Source: Tilletia caries (Eukaryota > Basidiomycota > Exobasidiomycetes > Tilletiales > Tilletiaceae). Taken from it: a stretch of 64,000 nucleotides of DNA. Under the pieces are notes generated by a model. That model worked only from the letters and a program-made list of their open reading frames with translations. It ran no database searches and was not told where the DNA came from. Positions 16,268 through 27,928 of this stretch are shown piece by piece (the first letter of the stretch is position 1; the number at the start of each line of letters is the position of its first letter). The stretch spans positions 744,001-808,000 of the forward strand of contig JALUTQ010000039.1 in NCBI GenBank assembly GCA_032718865.1, read 5' to 3'. The translations under genes were made by a program, and so were the position numbers.

Positions 16268-19200
16268 ATGCCACTGCCAGACGAATCCAACAGTGCCAAA
16301 GTCTCTTCTCTCATACAGCGCTTCCAGCAACAGGCAGAGCAAAGCAGGCAACAGGCCCAGGAAGAACGCCAGTCACAGAAGAACCTCTCCGTCAACGCGC
16401 GGACTTCCCTCGACGGCGGATCACGCCCTTCCAGCATCGATCTACACAGGCCGTCCCTCTCGCCCTCAGCACTCGCAGACATGAGCTCGCCAGCACCGGT
16501 GTTCCCCGTGCCAGTGCCAGTGCCAGTGTCAGTGCCAGCGACAGATCCAGCACCAGCGCAAGAAGAGACAGAAGCTCCTGCTCCCTCAGCACTTCCCGAA
16601 CAGTCCCTCCCACAGGAGCACGAACAGGTCAGTACATTAGCAACACACTCCCGCGCTGTCTGGTTCAGCGTTGCTCATCTCCTTTTTCGATTATACAGCC
16701 AGCTGAAGCGGACGCCAGCGATGCCACGCCGTCAGCAGAGACCATTGCAGAGCCAGAGAAGCCACTTGCCTCCAAACCCGCTGCCGCTCCTGTAAAGCCA
16801 GTCACAGCTGCTAACGGAAAGTCAGCCTCAGCTACTCGGCCCACCACGGCCGCAAAGCCACGTCCTCCAGCTGCCTCCACCACCGCATCGTCCACAGCAC
16901 GTGCGCGAGCCACGGGGGCTACCAATGCCAGCTCAGCCAAGACGGGCCCCACTCCTGCCTCAGCACGTACAGGAGCATCAGCTCAAGCTCCCACCACCAC
17001 CACAGCTCGGCCTGCCGTGAGCTCGTCGTCGGCGCGCTCTACCTACGGTGCCGCTCCTCGTACCGGCGCCGCCGGCGCTGCTCGTCCAGTCTCCACTACC
17101 ACGCGCACTCCCGCTACATCCGCAACGCGTACACCATCGGCCGGCACGGCTTCTTCCCGCACAGCTACTACGACGGCGGCGGCCCCAGCGCGTCCCCGCC
17201 CTGCCGTGTCCGCTCCAACGGCAAGCTCGGCAGTCAAGCGCGCCCCGGCTTCCACCACTTCCTCCTCAGCTGCCAGGCCTACCCCTCCCGTTCGCCCTGC
17301 TCCGGGTACGACCACGACTCTCAAGCCTAGGCCAGCGCCCGGTGCTGGTGCTGGTGCTGGTGCCGGTGCTGCTCGTCCTGGCGCTAGCAGCACCACCGCT
17401 CGTACAACGACGGCAGGTGTGCCCAGATCGACTTCGGGAACTTCCTCCGCTGCAGGGTCTACTCGGCCTGTCCGTCCCGTCTCGACATCGGCTTCCAAGA
17501 CGACGACGACGACGACTCCCCGTGCCCCGGTGCTTTCCACTTCGAAGCGAGCCCCTGTTACTGCCGGGCGCACGTCTACGTCTACGTCTACGGCTGCGGG
17601 TGCATCATCGGGCGCGAACGCACGAGCTCGGACCGCCGCTGCTGCTGCGCCATCTGCGACGGGTGCTCGTGCGCCGGCTGCTTCTGCTCGGTCTGGCACC
17701 GCTTCGACCGTCAAGGCTGCCGGTGCTCCCTCGGCACGGGCGCCTGCTGGTGGTGCGGCTTCTAAAACTGGGCCTGCTTCATCTTCGTCCAAAGGTCCGC
17801 GCGCCTCGACAGTGGGTACGGCTGCTAGGGGCGCGGCTGTGGGTGGTGCGGCTGCTGCTACTGCACTCGCTGCCGCTGCCGCTGCTAAGAAGGGCGACAA
17901 GTCTACAGTGAAAGCAGGAGCCGGAGCTGGTGATGGAGGTGCACCTCCAGCGGACGCAGTCCAGGACGGTGGGGAGTCATCGAGCGCCGCTTCTGCTTCT
18001 GCTGCTCCTGCTCAAGACAGTGAACAGGCTGCCGCTGACGTCAAGGCCAAGGAGGACGAGGAGAAGGAGCCCGTCGTGACGTCTCGGGATGAGGATGTCA
18101 AGGTTGGAGAATTCACGGCGCCTGTGTCTCAAGGTCAGCCGGCTTCGGAGACTGCGGAGGCTCCGGCTGTCCAGGATCAGGTCAAGGTGGAGGAGCAGAA
18201 GCAGGAGCAGGAGCCGGAGAAGGACGAGCATGAAGCTCAGGCTGCTGAAGCTGAGGCCGAGCCTGAGGCTGAGGCTGTCAAGGTGGAGGAGGCGAACCCG
18301 CAGGCCATTGAGGAGGAGGAGTTGACGATGGCGGTGGGATCTGCTGAGGAGCCCTCTGCTGCTGAGGATGAGGAGGTTGTCGAGGCTGAAGACGAGCCGG
18401 CGCAGGGATCTGCCGTCGACGCGGAGGAGCCTTCTGTCAGTGCTGATGCCGCGCCGGAGGTGGAGGTGGAGGACGAGGGAAAGCCAGAGCAGGTCGAACA
18501 GGATGACGAACCTGTCCATGCAGAGGAGGCCGAGCCTGCCGCCGACTCCACTGTGGGCTCGATCGTTCCGGTCGAATCGGAGGAAGTCGAGGCCAGCGCT
18601 GATGCAACGACGGAGGAGGCACACCCCGAGCCCGAGGCAGAGGCGCAGCCAGAGCCAGAGGTCGAGGCCACAGGAGAAGAAGAAGCTGAAGGAGAAGGAG
18701 ATGCCTCCTTTCGCCAGCCGACGGAAGAAGATGAAGTTGCGGCTCGGCGGGAAGCCGTTGCTCCGGACGCTGAAACGGTCGACGCCGTGCTCAATGGTCA
18801 TCATGTAGCCTCCACCGCTGCGGCCGCGGACCTGGACCTGTCGTCGTCCTCGCTGTCCTCGCTTCCGGACACGTCCCTTCCGGCGGACACGTCGTCTCTT
18901 CTGGACGCGTCCCTTCCTGATACGTCTTTGGTTGGAACGGATGCGGACACTTCTGGTGCGCTTGATGATAGTACGGCTGAGGATGATGATGTCGAGGAGG
19001 AGGTGGAGGAGGAGGAGGAGGAGGGGGCGGGGGAGGACTCGGTCATCTTTGACGCTTCGGAGGAACATGCCGCTGCCGCAGCTGCTCTCGAGGGCAAGTC
19101 GTCGACGTCGAACGACCCAGCAGCTCCATCATCGAAGGCGAACGGACAGTCGCAGTCGGAGGATGATCGTCGGAAGACGTTGCAGGAAATCTTGGATGAG

Positions 19201-19335
19201 GCGAATAAGGCTATGGATGATGGTGATGGTGATGAGGAGGAGGAGGAGGGAGCGGTTGAGGATGCGGAGGCGAAGGCGAAGATGGAGTCCGGCGAGGCTG
19301 TCAAGGGTGTTTCGGCTGGGGAGTACAAGTGGTAA
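16268..19335 (+). CDS. large low-complexity protein, Ala/Ser/Thr/Pro-rich then acidic; function unknown
   Basis: Two exons, 16268-16627 and 16699-19335, give 998 aa. I do not recognise a family. The N-terminus is a short polar helix rich in Gln (KVSSLIQRFQQQAEQSRQQ, about aa 10-28) that could form a coiled coil. Then come about 500 residues dominated by Ala, Ser, Thr, Pro and scattered Arg/Lys, basic overall. The second half is strongly acidic with Glu/Ala/Val repeats. Near the C-terminus a compact segment, RRKTLQEILDEANKAMDDG, is followed by more acid and the end GVSAGEYKW; these two look the most conserved-like parts. There is no signal peptide or membrane segment. The charge polarity (basic then acidic) suggests a disordered scaffold or a cytoskeleton- or nucleus-associated protein, but that is conjecture. 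Codon choice is in line with neighbours and the intron has normal signals, so it is probably a real gene. Confidence 0.75.
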
Positions 19336-19905
19336 AGGGCGTCGGAAGGTCCTCATCAGCGACTGACGAGACGCATCGAAGGAAATCCCACCCCGCCTCG
19401 CCTCGGACCATTCGAATGACTCACTTATTCTATGCTCGCTCGGTGCCGGTCAAGCAAGGTTCTCCCTCCCTCAAACGAAAACGCCTCCCTCTTACGCTTC
19501 ATTCATACCCCTTCGCCATCCTTTCTCCGCTCCGCTCCGCCCCCCAGCCCAAAACCCAATCGGTTCATGACTATTTTTCTCTTCCTTCCTTATTCCCAGT
19601 TCATGATTCCTTTCTCCCTTTCTCTTCTCCCTACGAACGATCGAAAAACAACGCTATTTTCTCTTTCTCGCCCCCCCCCCGTCTTGGAGTCTGCGCGAGC
19701 GATGAGAAGCGGCTTGTTTCCTTTGTGAGGATGTGTGGGTTGGTCCCTTTGGAATGAGAGCTTGAGAGAACGTCGAGGAGAGGGTCAACTTTCCCATCTT
19801 TCCTCATCCTCCCCATCTCTCTCGCCACCACCTCGACCCACCCCGCCCAGCACCAAACACACCCACACCCACCCACATTATACCCACACATCAATAAGAA
19901 CCAAA
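19336..19905. other. intergenic region upstream of COX23
   Basis: About 570 bp, pyrimidine-rich on the plus strand, especially near 19800-19905 where CA-rich CCCACACC-type repeats precede the COX23 ATG. No supported gene. Confidence 0.6.
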
Positions 19906-20275
19906 ATGAGCTCCATCCCCAAGCTGAAGCACAAATCCGCCGAAGAGGCGAAAGACACGACCCAGCCACGGGACCACCTCGAAGTCATGGGTGGCAAAGT
20001 CCCCTCGAAATTCGCAGACCCATGCGCCCACGCCGCCAAAGCGAGCATGGCCTGTCTGGAGAGACACTCGTACGATCGGACCAAGGTGAGTCTTCTTTCC
20101 CCCTTCCCTTCCCCTTCTTTATCCTTTCTTCTTGGGGAACTGACGAGATTTCTTTTTTTTTTGAGGGGGTGGGTAGTGCGCAGAGGCTTTCCAGAATTAT
20201 CGGGATTGTAAGAAGGCTTGGGTGTTGCAGAGACGGAAGGATAGGGCTGAGGGGCGGGAGGGGGCGTTTGATTGA
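19906..20275 (+). CDS. COX23: mitochondrial twin-CX9C protein Cox23 (CHCHD7-like)
   Basis: Exons 19906-20085 and 20177-20275 give 92 aa, the usual size. The protein has a perfect twin CX9C motif: the first pair CAHAAKASMAC (about aa 39-49) follows KFADP, and the second pair CAEAFQNYRDC begins exactly at exon 2 (aa 61). KKAW follows the second pair. Cox23 is a small intermembrane-space protein imported by the Mia40 disulfide relay and needed for cytochrome c oxidase assembly, probably copper delivery. The KFxDPC...CLExxxYDxxxC spacing is the Cox23/CHCHD7 pattern rather than that of Cox17 or Cox19. The gene is convergent with the SLC35F-like gene; the intergenic stretch 20276-20635 contains only G-runs. 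Confidence 0.85.
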
Positions 20276-20635
20276 ACGGAAATAGGGGGGAGGGGAGGGG
20301 GGGGGGGGGTTTTGGCAGGGCTGCTTCCTCGTCTCTCCTTGCGCCGTCCTTGGTTCCGTTCTTCAGTGGTCGCATCCTCCTCTCCTTCTCCGCTCTCGCA
20401 AGCTCCGCATCGTCAACGATACTTCGAATCACAAGGGGGTCAGCAAAAGCAAATCCAGTTTCGTCAAGCATTCATTCAACTTAACACGACTCGAGTTCAT
20501 ACGTTCACTCTTCGAAAGGGGGCTCTCTATGGCGGATATACGATAGCTAACTACTGGTACACTGTTAAACGTTGCAAGCAGGCAAGGTCCCTTGCTTCCA
20601 TGAGAGGCGCGGAAAGTTCATGCGAAAGGTCCTCC

Positions 20636-22534
20636 TCACGCCTCGCTCCCAAGCGCAGTATCCTCCGACACTCGCTCCTCGGCCCTGCTTCTCCCTCTCC
20701 CCCGCTCGACCGTCTCGGCGTCGATGAGAATGTCCTCCTCCTCTTCCTTTGCCATTTCCAAATCTGCCAGGCCAATCGCGACGAAGGAGAACTGCCGGGG
20801 GGCGTCCAAAAAAAAAAAAAGAAGGGTAAGCAAATGGGGGGTTAATAAACTCCTCGAGCAGAGATCCTTCAAAGAAAACAGAGAAAAAGAAAGAAGAAAA
20901 ACATACCAAGACCATGATACTGCCGACACTGGCAAGCCAGCCGCCGGAATGAGATCCTCGCATGACATCGCCCGCGAGTGCGAGTGGGATGGTGAGCGAG
21001 AGACCGACGGTTGCGACGAGCGGGCTCGACTTGAGCATGGCGAGGAGGTAGGCGAAGTCTCTGTTTTCACAGACAAAAGAACGGGTCAGTTGATTCTCTC
21101 GACAGTGTTGCTCCCCCCCTCCCCCCGCGCGGGAAAAGTGGATATACGCACGAGATGAAAGTGATGGACATGTTTACGAGTACGCCAGCCCACGTAAGTC
21201 CATCGCTGGGCCATTCGAAGCGTTCCCAGCCGACGAGATGGAGGAGCAATCCGAAAGGCCAGAGACAGAGGATGTTGATGGCGCCTACGAAGCCGAAGAA
21301 GAGGGGCATGGAGATGCGGTCTTCGGACCCGATCTTCAGTTTGAGCAGGGTCACGTAGACCGCGTAGGCTGAAGTAAGGGGAGCGACAACGATGTTCTGT
21401 CAGAAACCTTTGGGAATTGGAAGAGGTCATCAATGTGGTACAAAAACTCACAGAAAGCAGAGACTATCGCGAGGAAGTCACCCAAAGGCGCATTAATAGG
21501 CACCGAAGCTCGGAGATCGATCCCACTGCTGACGACATCTCGAGTCAGAAGCGCAGGGACAGTAGCGACGGCGTCGGCACGCGAGACGAGGACGACTCCG
21601 ATGAAGCTGATGGTGACTGCGCCGAGTCTGCTGAAGGAGAACTTCTCGACACCGAGTAAGGCGCCCAAGCCGAGTGTGAAGAAACCTGGTTTGGAAAGAG
21701 AGAGGAGTGGTTCGAGCGTTGTACCCCAATTTCGCTTCCCACCATTAGAATCCAAAAAGGGAACTCACCACTGGCACTGCTGAGGGTGGTGCCACTAGCC
21801 ACGCTGGTCAAACCCAAGCCAGCATTGAGGGACCAGTTCGCAATGAACCAAACGAGGGTAAACTGAGCGGCCAAGACAGCGGTCTCGCGCAGCGTCAAAG
21901 GCGGCAAGACTGGCGGCACAGGGTCGACTTCCTGCTCCTGCTCCTGCTGCTGCTCTGACGATGGGATCGGTGGGGGAGGAGTGGGATGAGGATCGGCTGC
22001 GGTCTGAGTGAGGAAGGTGCGATAGCTGGAGGCGTGTATGAGGTTCCCGCGCGGTCTCCTGCCGTCGATTGAGGATGGGCGGGAGGAGGAGGAGGAAGAA
22101 GAGGCTGCGAGGCGGAGCGATCGAGGACGGAGACTGTCTACGGAGGCGGAGAGGTCTGTTGGTGGTTGGCTGAGTCGCTGTTGTTGTTGTTGTTGGTGGT
22201 GGTTTGTGAGCAGAGCTGCTGCTTCTTCTTCTGTGTCGTCGTTGGGATGTCTCGTTGCTGGTGCGGTTGTTCTCCTGATCCTGCTCCTGCTCCTGCTGGG
22301 GATGGATAAGAAGGGGATGAGATAGAGGGCAAAGCTGGAAGTGTTTGCGAAGGTGACTGCGAACGGCTTGTCGTATCCGTGTGTGAGGACGGTGTTTGTG
22401 AGGAAGTTGGATGCTGTCCAGAGGATGACGACGAGGAGGAGGAGGAGGATGCCGGTGAGGTACTCGGAGCGCCGGCCCGCTGTTGCCGCGGCTGTCCTCC
22501 CTGCTGCTGCTGCTGCTGCTGCTGCCTCTGCCAT
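20636..22534 (-). CDS. DMT-superfamily transporter, SLC35F5/Thi74-like
   Basis: Exons 22534-21769, 21685-21452, 21368-21152, 21060-20907 and 20791-20636 give 508 aa. Hydrophobic segments are spread as expected for ten helices. The first is YLTGILLLLLVVILWTASNF (about aa 24-43). A large polar loop between helices 2 and 3 (about aa 80-195), rich in Gln, Ser and Arg, matches the long loop of SLC35F5-type proteins. Conserved phrases of the family include LYLIPFL, LVWFIANWSLNAGL, GVEKFSFSRLGAVTISFIGVV, SYAVYVTLLKLKIG and SPLVATVGLSLTIPLALAGD. The cytosolic C-tail is acidic. Yeast relatives (Thi74, Yml018c) sit in the vacuolar membrane; the substrate is unknown. The third intron boundary was set so that Ser-Tyr-Ala-Val-Tyr joins in frame, since the first AG would create a stop. 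Confidence 0.85.
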
Positions 22535-22822
22535 CGTTCAGCGTTCTCCCAGGTAGCAGTCGCAAGCAGTAGTGCAAAGGCAGGCAAGGCAAGCAGTCGA
22601 AGATAGCGAACAGCAGGGAAATCTCGAGCTTCCAGAATCCAGTCCAAGTCAGTCAAACTGCCGATCACGCCTTAGCGCTGCGCTCTTATCTTATCAAACG
22701 CCGAGATAACAAACAAACAAACGAGACCCTAAACCAAAAAAAATTCTGTCAAGTGTCAACCTTTCCTCCTTCGGGTCCTCGACATCGACATCGACATCGA
22801 GAGCGAACAGGTTGCCCAGAAG
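22535..22822. promoter_or_regulatory. shared divergent promoter, SLC35F-like gene / CCHC protein
   Basis: Only 288 bp separate the two start codons, so the two genes must share one bidirectional control region. A GACATC hexamer repeat (about 22781-22800) lies 20-40 bp before the plus-strand ATG. Confidence 0.6.
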
Positions 22823-24031
22823 ATGACACGCTACACCAAACTCGAGGGACGCAAGGCTGCTCCTGCAAACACAAAGACGTCTCTCTTTCATCACGCACAC
22901 CACCCACCCACTCCCCAGAACATCACCAACAAACGCCCCGCAGACGATGACCACCATCAGCACGAACAACAGCCAGATCCAGAGCCAAATCCAGATACAC
23001 ACACAGCCAATACAACAGAACTATCAGCATCAGCAAAGCGCAGGAAACGAAGGAAACTAACAGCCACACCAGCCCCAACACCAGCACACCCCGCCGCACC
23101 CCTCACAAAAGAAGCAAAGCTGAAACGCATCAAACTCCTCAAGCTCAAGGCAAAGAAGGCAAAGTCAGACCACAAGAAACGAGCACACCACGACCAGATG
23201 AGCAAGTTGGAGAGGGAGGTCACCACCGAAGGCGGACGATGGGCCACCGAGGGCTACCAGAACCTCGAAACCACCACCCACGCCCACGCCCACCCCCAAA
23301 ACGACTGGTCATCCTCAAAGCGCCCCACCCACTCATCCACCACCACCTCTACCGCCACCACCAACTCCAGCACAGAGACGAACCCCTGGAAAAAAATGGA
23401 AGCCGACCGCCGCGCAAAAACGGGCGCCCGCACCGACGCCCGCCGCGAAAAACGAATCGACGAGCGTCAATCCTCGCTCACCTGTTTCGCCTGCCGCGCC
23501 TCCGGCCACTCCGCCAAAGAATGCCCGAACACCCTCAACGCGCACACCTCCGCCCTGCCTTCCTCCACCGAAGAAGAAGAAGGGAAGAAGAAGAACAAGA
23601 AGAGGAAGGGCAACGAGGTAGTAGGCATCTGTTTCCGATGCGGCTCCTCGGCCCACATCCTCTCCCGCTGCCCGATCCCGCCCCAGGGACGCAAGACAGA
23701 CGACGACGTTGAGATCCTGCCGTACGCGACCTGTTTCGTCTGTGCGAAGACGGGCCATTTGGCCAGTACCTGTCCCGAGAATGCGGAGCGGGGCGTCTTT
23801 CCCGAGGGAGGGGCGGCCTGTGGGATTTGTAAGTCGGTCAGGCATCGCGCGAGGGATTGTCCCCAGGCGGCTTCTAAAAGTGGTGGGCAGGGGGACGTGG
23901 GCGAGCCGGAGATCGAGGTTGATGGCGCTGCTAGGAGGGTCGGCGGGGGAAAGAAGGCGGGTGGAGCGGCGGCGACGGCGGCCGCCGCGGTGCCACAGCC
24001 TGCTGTTCCGAAGAAGGTCGTCAACTTCTGA
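22823..24031 (+). CDS. CCHC zinc-knuckle protein, ZCCHC9-like
   Basis: A single-exon gene of 402 aa. The C-terminal half carries four CX2CX4HX4C knuckles: CFACRASGHSAKEC, CFRCGSSAHILSRC, CFVCAKTGHLASTC and CGICKSVRHRARDC (between about aa 217 and 351). An acidic/basic insert lies between the first two. The N-terminus is polar and His/Thr/Pro-rich, with a strongly basic Lys-rich stretch (LKRIKLLKLKAKKAKSDHKK, about aa 100-119). Four knuckles, a Lys-rich lead and SLTCFACRASGHSAKECP match ZCCHC9-type nucleolar RNA-binding proteins, for which a role in ribosome biogenesis or RNA surveillance is proposed. The nucleic-acid-binding role is established for the fold; the ZCCHC9 orthology is inferred from knuckle order and spacing. 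Confidence 0.8.
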   Translation: MTRYTKLEGRKAAPANTKTSLFHHAHHPPTPQNITNKRPADDDHHQHEQQPDPEPNPDTHTANTTELSASAKRRKRRKLTATPAPTPAHPAAPLTKEAKLKRIKLLKLKAKKAKSDHKKRAHHDQMSKLEREVTTEGGRWATEGYQNLETTTHAHAHPQNDWSSSKRPTHSSTTTSTATTNSSTETNPWKKMEADRRAKTGARTDARREKRIDERQSSLTCFACRASGHSAKECPNTLNAHTSALPSSTEEEEGKKKNKKRKGNEVVGICFRCGSSAHILSRCPIPPQGRKTDDDVEILPYATCFVCAKTGHLASTCPENAERGVFPEGGAACGICKSVRHRARDCPQAASKSGGQGDVGEPEIEVDGAARRVGGGKKAGGAAATAAAAVPQPAVPKKVVNF

Positions 24032-24293
24032 TGTTACGAATGGGGGCCTCGTTTTCTTGTCATGAAATCACCCAGTTTTCCTTCTGAACGAACCCCTCCC
24101 GCAGCGTGGCTCAAGGTCAGGAAGCAGGCAAAGACAGAAGGCAGAAGGCAGAAGGCACGAAAGAACACCTTGAGAACGAGAGAGAAATTTAAAGGCACGA
24201 TGATCAAAAGAGCGTAACGAAGGTAACGAACGGACAAAGGACGAAAGGAGGAGAAACCGACCCACGTCAACCCACCGCGGGGAAGTGACTCAC

Positions 24294-26594
24294 TCAAGGC
24301 CTCCAACTCGGATCCGTACAATTCCTCCCAAACTGAGCCCGCTCATTCCTTCCCTTCTGACTCTCCACAAACCCCTCAAACGCACACAACCCATCCGCCC
24401 GCCTCTCACAGCCCTCCAACTGGCCCAAAGGAACCACAGCGTCGTTCAACAGGAGCCGGACGTACCGCGCCTCCCCTTCCTGCTGTGTTCTTGAAGGGGC
24501 CAGGGGCGCCGTGCAGTTCAGCACTTCGACAGTCATTCGGGCTGCGAAGGGGACGATGCGCGTGCTTTGGTATGCCCGGGTTGCGTTCATCTTGCGAGCG
24601 TCGAGCGGGTGGGCGAAGTCCGGCAGGCCGAGGGCGGCTAGGACGCCCGTGATCGCTACACACAGGAGGGGGGGGGGGGGAGATTTCCTGTTTAGCTTAT
24701 TCCCCCCAAACCTCAAGGGAGGGAGGGAACTCACTCGTGTCATGCGCAAAGTCAAAATAGGCACGTTGGTCAATCGGGAACGTATCCGGGTCCGCAGCCA
24801 GCGTGCCATTCTCCGTCGTCTGCGTCGCAGGGTTCCAAGGCGTTCGTGTGAGACGGGGGAAGAACTGGATCACACCAAGGGAGAAGGGGGGGTCAATCTT
24901 GGGTGAGCTTGGCTGAAAAGACTCTCTGAAGCGGGGAGGGACGAACCTCGTTCCAGTAGCCCACACCTTGGGCCTGACCGGCGGGACTGCCGGGCCCGTA
25001 CGATCCGTGGAACTGCAAGTCCCATGCGTCTGCATTTCCACAGCCCGAGTTCGAGTTCGAGAGAAAGGGGGTCAGATATCTCGAAATGGAAATGGGATTG
25101 GAAGGACAGGTAAACACTCACATTCATATGCGAGCCATTCGTCCTGGGTGAAGAGACTGCAGAAGTCACTCCGTCCGAAGGCGACGGTCTCGTATGAGCA
25201 GGTTTGCATCTGTCAAGAGAGACATAAAGTAAGCTAAAACACGTTTCGCTGTGGGGATTCTTCAGACTGTCACACGTACGGCTGCATATACCATGGACGC
25301 GTTCTAGGGTAGACGGAAGGAACTCTCAGTGAGCAACAGCCTCATTCACAACTTTTCAATGATCACTCACAATCGTAGCGCCCTGAACGAACTGACTCAA
25401 CCGCTCACCCGTCCCCTTAAACGCCAGCTGAATCCATTCCTCCGAAGCCTTCCTCCCCGCCTGCGCGGCCCTGCCGCCATTCGGACAAGCAAACCAAGGC
25501 GCAATCGTGGAATTAAAACCAGGCGCCTCGATCTGAATCTCCAAATGGACCGAGTCCCTCCACTGCGGACCGAAAAAGCCGGACAGCCAGGCGACGGCGG
25601 AGTCGATGATGCGATACTGCGATCCCGCCCTGACTACGATCTTCTTCTTCCGGGCCAGGTCGGAGTGTACGAGGGACGAGTAGCGGATGGAAGAGGAGAC
25701 GCCGGAGTCGTAGAGCTGGCCCCGACCGACGGGTGTGAGCAGTTCGGCGCCGAGTCTGTACTTCCAGCTGGACAGGAAGGCGAGTGGACCCGTGAACTGG
25801 ACCGACTTGCTAGAGGAGAGCGAGGCGAGGAAGGTACTCAATTTCCGAGGGGGCGCGTCCGTAGTCGGGTACCGCGCACCATGCCGGTGCAGGATATGCA
25901 CCTGGTCGAGCACACAGCTGCCGTTGCTCTCCGCCAGACCGTGGGGTACGTCCCTATATGTGGCGTCGTCGATGCCGAACCCGTCGGAGGAGGAGTACGG
26001 CGAGAGCGGGCCCATGTGCTTGAATGGGTTGAAGTCGGATGGGAGGGAGGGTATGGCTGTCTGGATTGGGGACTCCGCTTGTTTGGGTGCCCAGGTCTGC
26101 CTGCTCTCATCAGCCAGATCAGCAGGGGCGCCCGTCTGGGTCACGCCCGGATAACCGACATCCTGGGGGAACTTCTGCTCAATCTCTTTGTGAGTGTTCC
26201 CGGAGAGTTTGCCGGTCCAGAGGGTGTAGTAGTGTTTTCCTGATCCGAAGGCGAGCCAGAAGCTGGCTGCTGCGAGGAGGAGGAAGGCTGCGAGTGCGAT
26301 GAGGCGTAGTTTGCGGGATTTCCGGGTGGCTGGGTTGGTCAGGACGTTGTTGAGCCATTCGGGTCTTCCGGTCTTGTCCAGCTTCTCTGATTCGGGGGAG
26401 GGTTGTTTGTGTGATGAGGAGGAGGAGGAGGACGGGTGGCGGTTGATGGGGAGCTCATCATCCTCGGTGTTGTCGTGGGCGGTGCTGGAGAGGATGGGCC
26501 GTCCGTTGGAGTCGATGTCGAGCTGGTGTGTGATGAGGGCCTCGTTCTCGATGTCTTCGCTCTCGCTCGAGTACGACCGTGTTCCCAAAGTCAT
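24294..26594 (-). CDS. histidine acid phosphatase (phytase-like), type II membrane-anchored
   Basis: Six exons: 26594-25371, 25303-25280, 25209-25122, 25029-24947, 24864-24735 and 24655-24294; 636 aa. A cytosolic acidic N-tail of about 90 residues is followed by one membrane segment (about LRLIALAAFLLLAAASFWLAF) and a lumenal/extracellular domain. The nucleophile motif is HILHRHGARYPT; the proton-donor His-Asp is in YFDFAHDT at the exon 5/6 junction. Middle landmarks are RAGSQYRIIDSAVAWLSGFF, SYETVAFGRSDFC and a GYGPGSPAGQ-like loop (GSYGPGSPAGQAQGVGYWNE). Most fungal phytases have a cleavable signal instead, so this one is probably held at the cell surface or in the Golgi/vacuole. It would release phosphate from phytate or other monoesters; substrate range cannot be read from sequence. 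Exon 2 is only 24 nt. Confidence 0.85.
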
Positions 26595-26986
26595 TCTCGC
26601 TGTGGGTGTTCGGGGGTGCTGAGCTGAGCTGAGTCTGGCTGTGGGTAAGGGTAAGTAATACTGTATCAATGTGAAGCTGAACGCTGTGGTCGTGGTCGGC
26701 CAGTTGGCGAAACGAGTCCGAACTCCGAATGGGGAAATCTCATCCGGATAAAGTGGGAAGTGCTTATGTAATCAGGCTCGCTCCCCCCATCGGCTCTTTC
26801 TTTCCCTTTCTTCTCACCTCCCACACTCCCCACCTCGACCATCGCCTTCGTGATAGACAGGCAGACAGAGAGAGCGGTGCGTTGGGCGAGCAGCAGCAGC
26901 ACGCCGCCTTCCTCATCCGATTGCTGACAGCTCCACTTCCCCTTCCCCTTCCCCTTCCCCTTCCCCACAGGCATCCCACTCCCAAC
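26595..26986. promoter_or_regulatory. divergent promoter, acid phosphatase / small membrane protein
   Basis: 392 bp between start codons. A pyrimidine tract of CCCCTT repeats (about 26937-26965) lies 20-50 bp upstream of the plus-strand start codon at 26987. No other gene is seen. Confidence 0.5.
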
Positions 26987-27702
26987 ATGACTTCCACAAA
27001 CTCACACAGCGCAGTAAGTAAAGCCCTCCTCCTCATCCACAACTCTTTCCTGCCCCATCTCATCCCATCCGCCCATCCCATCCCCAACAGGTCCTCTGCT
27101 CCCTCTACGAACGACTCGGCACACCCTGCCCCACAATCCTACTCGACAACCCAAACTGCCCCGCCATCGCAATCGCCCATCCCCACAACAACGCAGCACG
27201 CGCAAACTCATACACCAACCCCGTCGTCCTCTGCCCTACACAACCTCACTACCCGAACCCACACGACAACGCATCTCTCTACGAACCCAACACCGCTTTC
27301 CCACTTCCCACATCAACCCTTTCCGCGTCGGCTACGAAGACGACATCGTTCGACTTGCCGACTGCGCCTGGGTATAGTGTTGGACCGGATGGTGGGAGCA
27401 GCCATTCGCTCACGTTTGATATCACCGTGCCCGGGACGACGTTCGGCATTACCCCCGTTAGTGGAATACCAACTGCGTCTTTCGGACAGACGATCACCTC
27501 GTCCTCGATGAGCACGGCGACGATGACAGCCGCAGGCGCACGAAGGGCCGCTCCACCAGCAGGAGGCCCCCATGCTCCCGGCTCGTTCAAGTCCATCCAG
27601 CGCTTCTCCGGTCTGCAGATCAGCCTTACCCTCTTCCTCGGGGTTGGCGTCCTGGCGGCCATCATCTACTTCCTTGACGAGCTTCTGGACGCGCTCGTCT
27701 GA
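26987..27702 (+). CDS. small tail-anchored protein of unknown function
   Basis: Exons 26987-27013 (only 27 nt, MTSTNSHSA) and 27091-27702 give 212 aa. I do not recognise a family. The N-terminal third has several Cys and the pattern CSLYERLGTPCPTILLDNPNC. The middle is Ser/Thr/Pro/Gly-rich and probably disordered. A single hydrophobic segment near the C-terminus (ISLTLFLGVGVLAAIIYFL, about aa 184-202) is followed by only a few residues, so it would insert as a tail anchor with the bulk in the cytosol. The first intron has normal GTAAGT and CAACAG ends. It could be an ER or mitochondrial outer-membrane adaptor, but nothing specific supports that. Confidence 0.65.
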
Positions 27703-27928
27703 AATTTTCGGATTTATGTATCACCACCACCCCTCTGGTCTCTGGCGCCCATTCGCTTTCTTCATCCATCTTTTGGTCCCCTCGTTACACGTTACGTAGA
27801 CATTTGTATACCCCCCTCTTGCACTTCTGTAACAACTTTGGCGACGTGGTCTTTTGTCTGTCGTGTGACTGCCTCCCCTTCTTCCTCCCTCCCACCACCA
27901 CAACCTCGAAAAAAGAAGGCAGGGAAAA

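Noticed and set aside
17043..17911. Long open frames on both strands inside the 998-aa low-complexity gene
   Set aside because: They arise because GCT/GCC/TCG-rich sequence lacks stops in every frame; only the plus-strand frame continues through a proper intron and the whole 3 kb.
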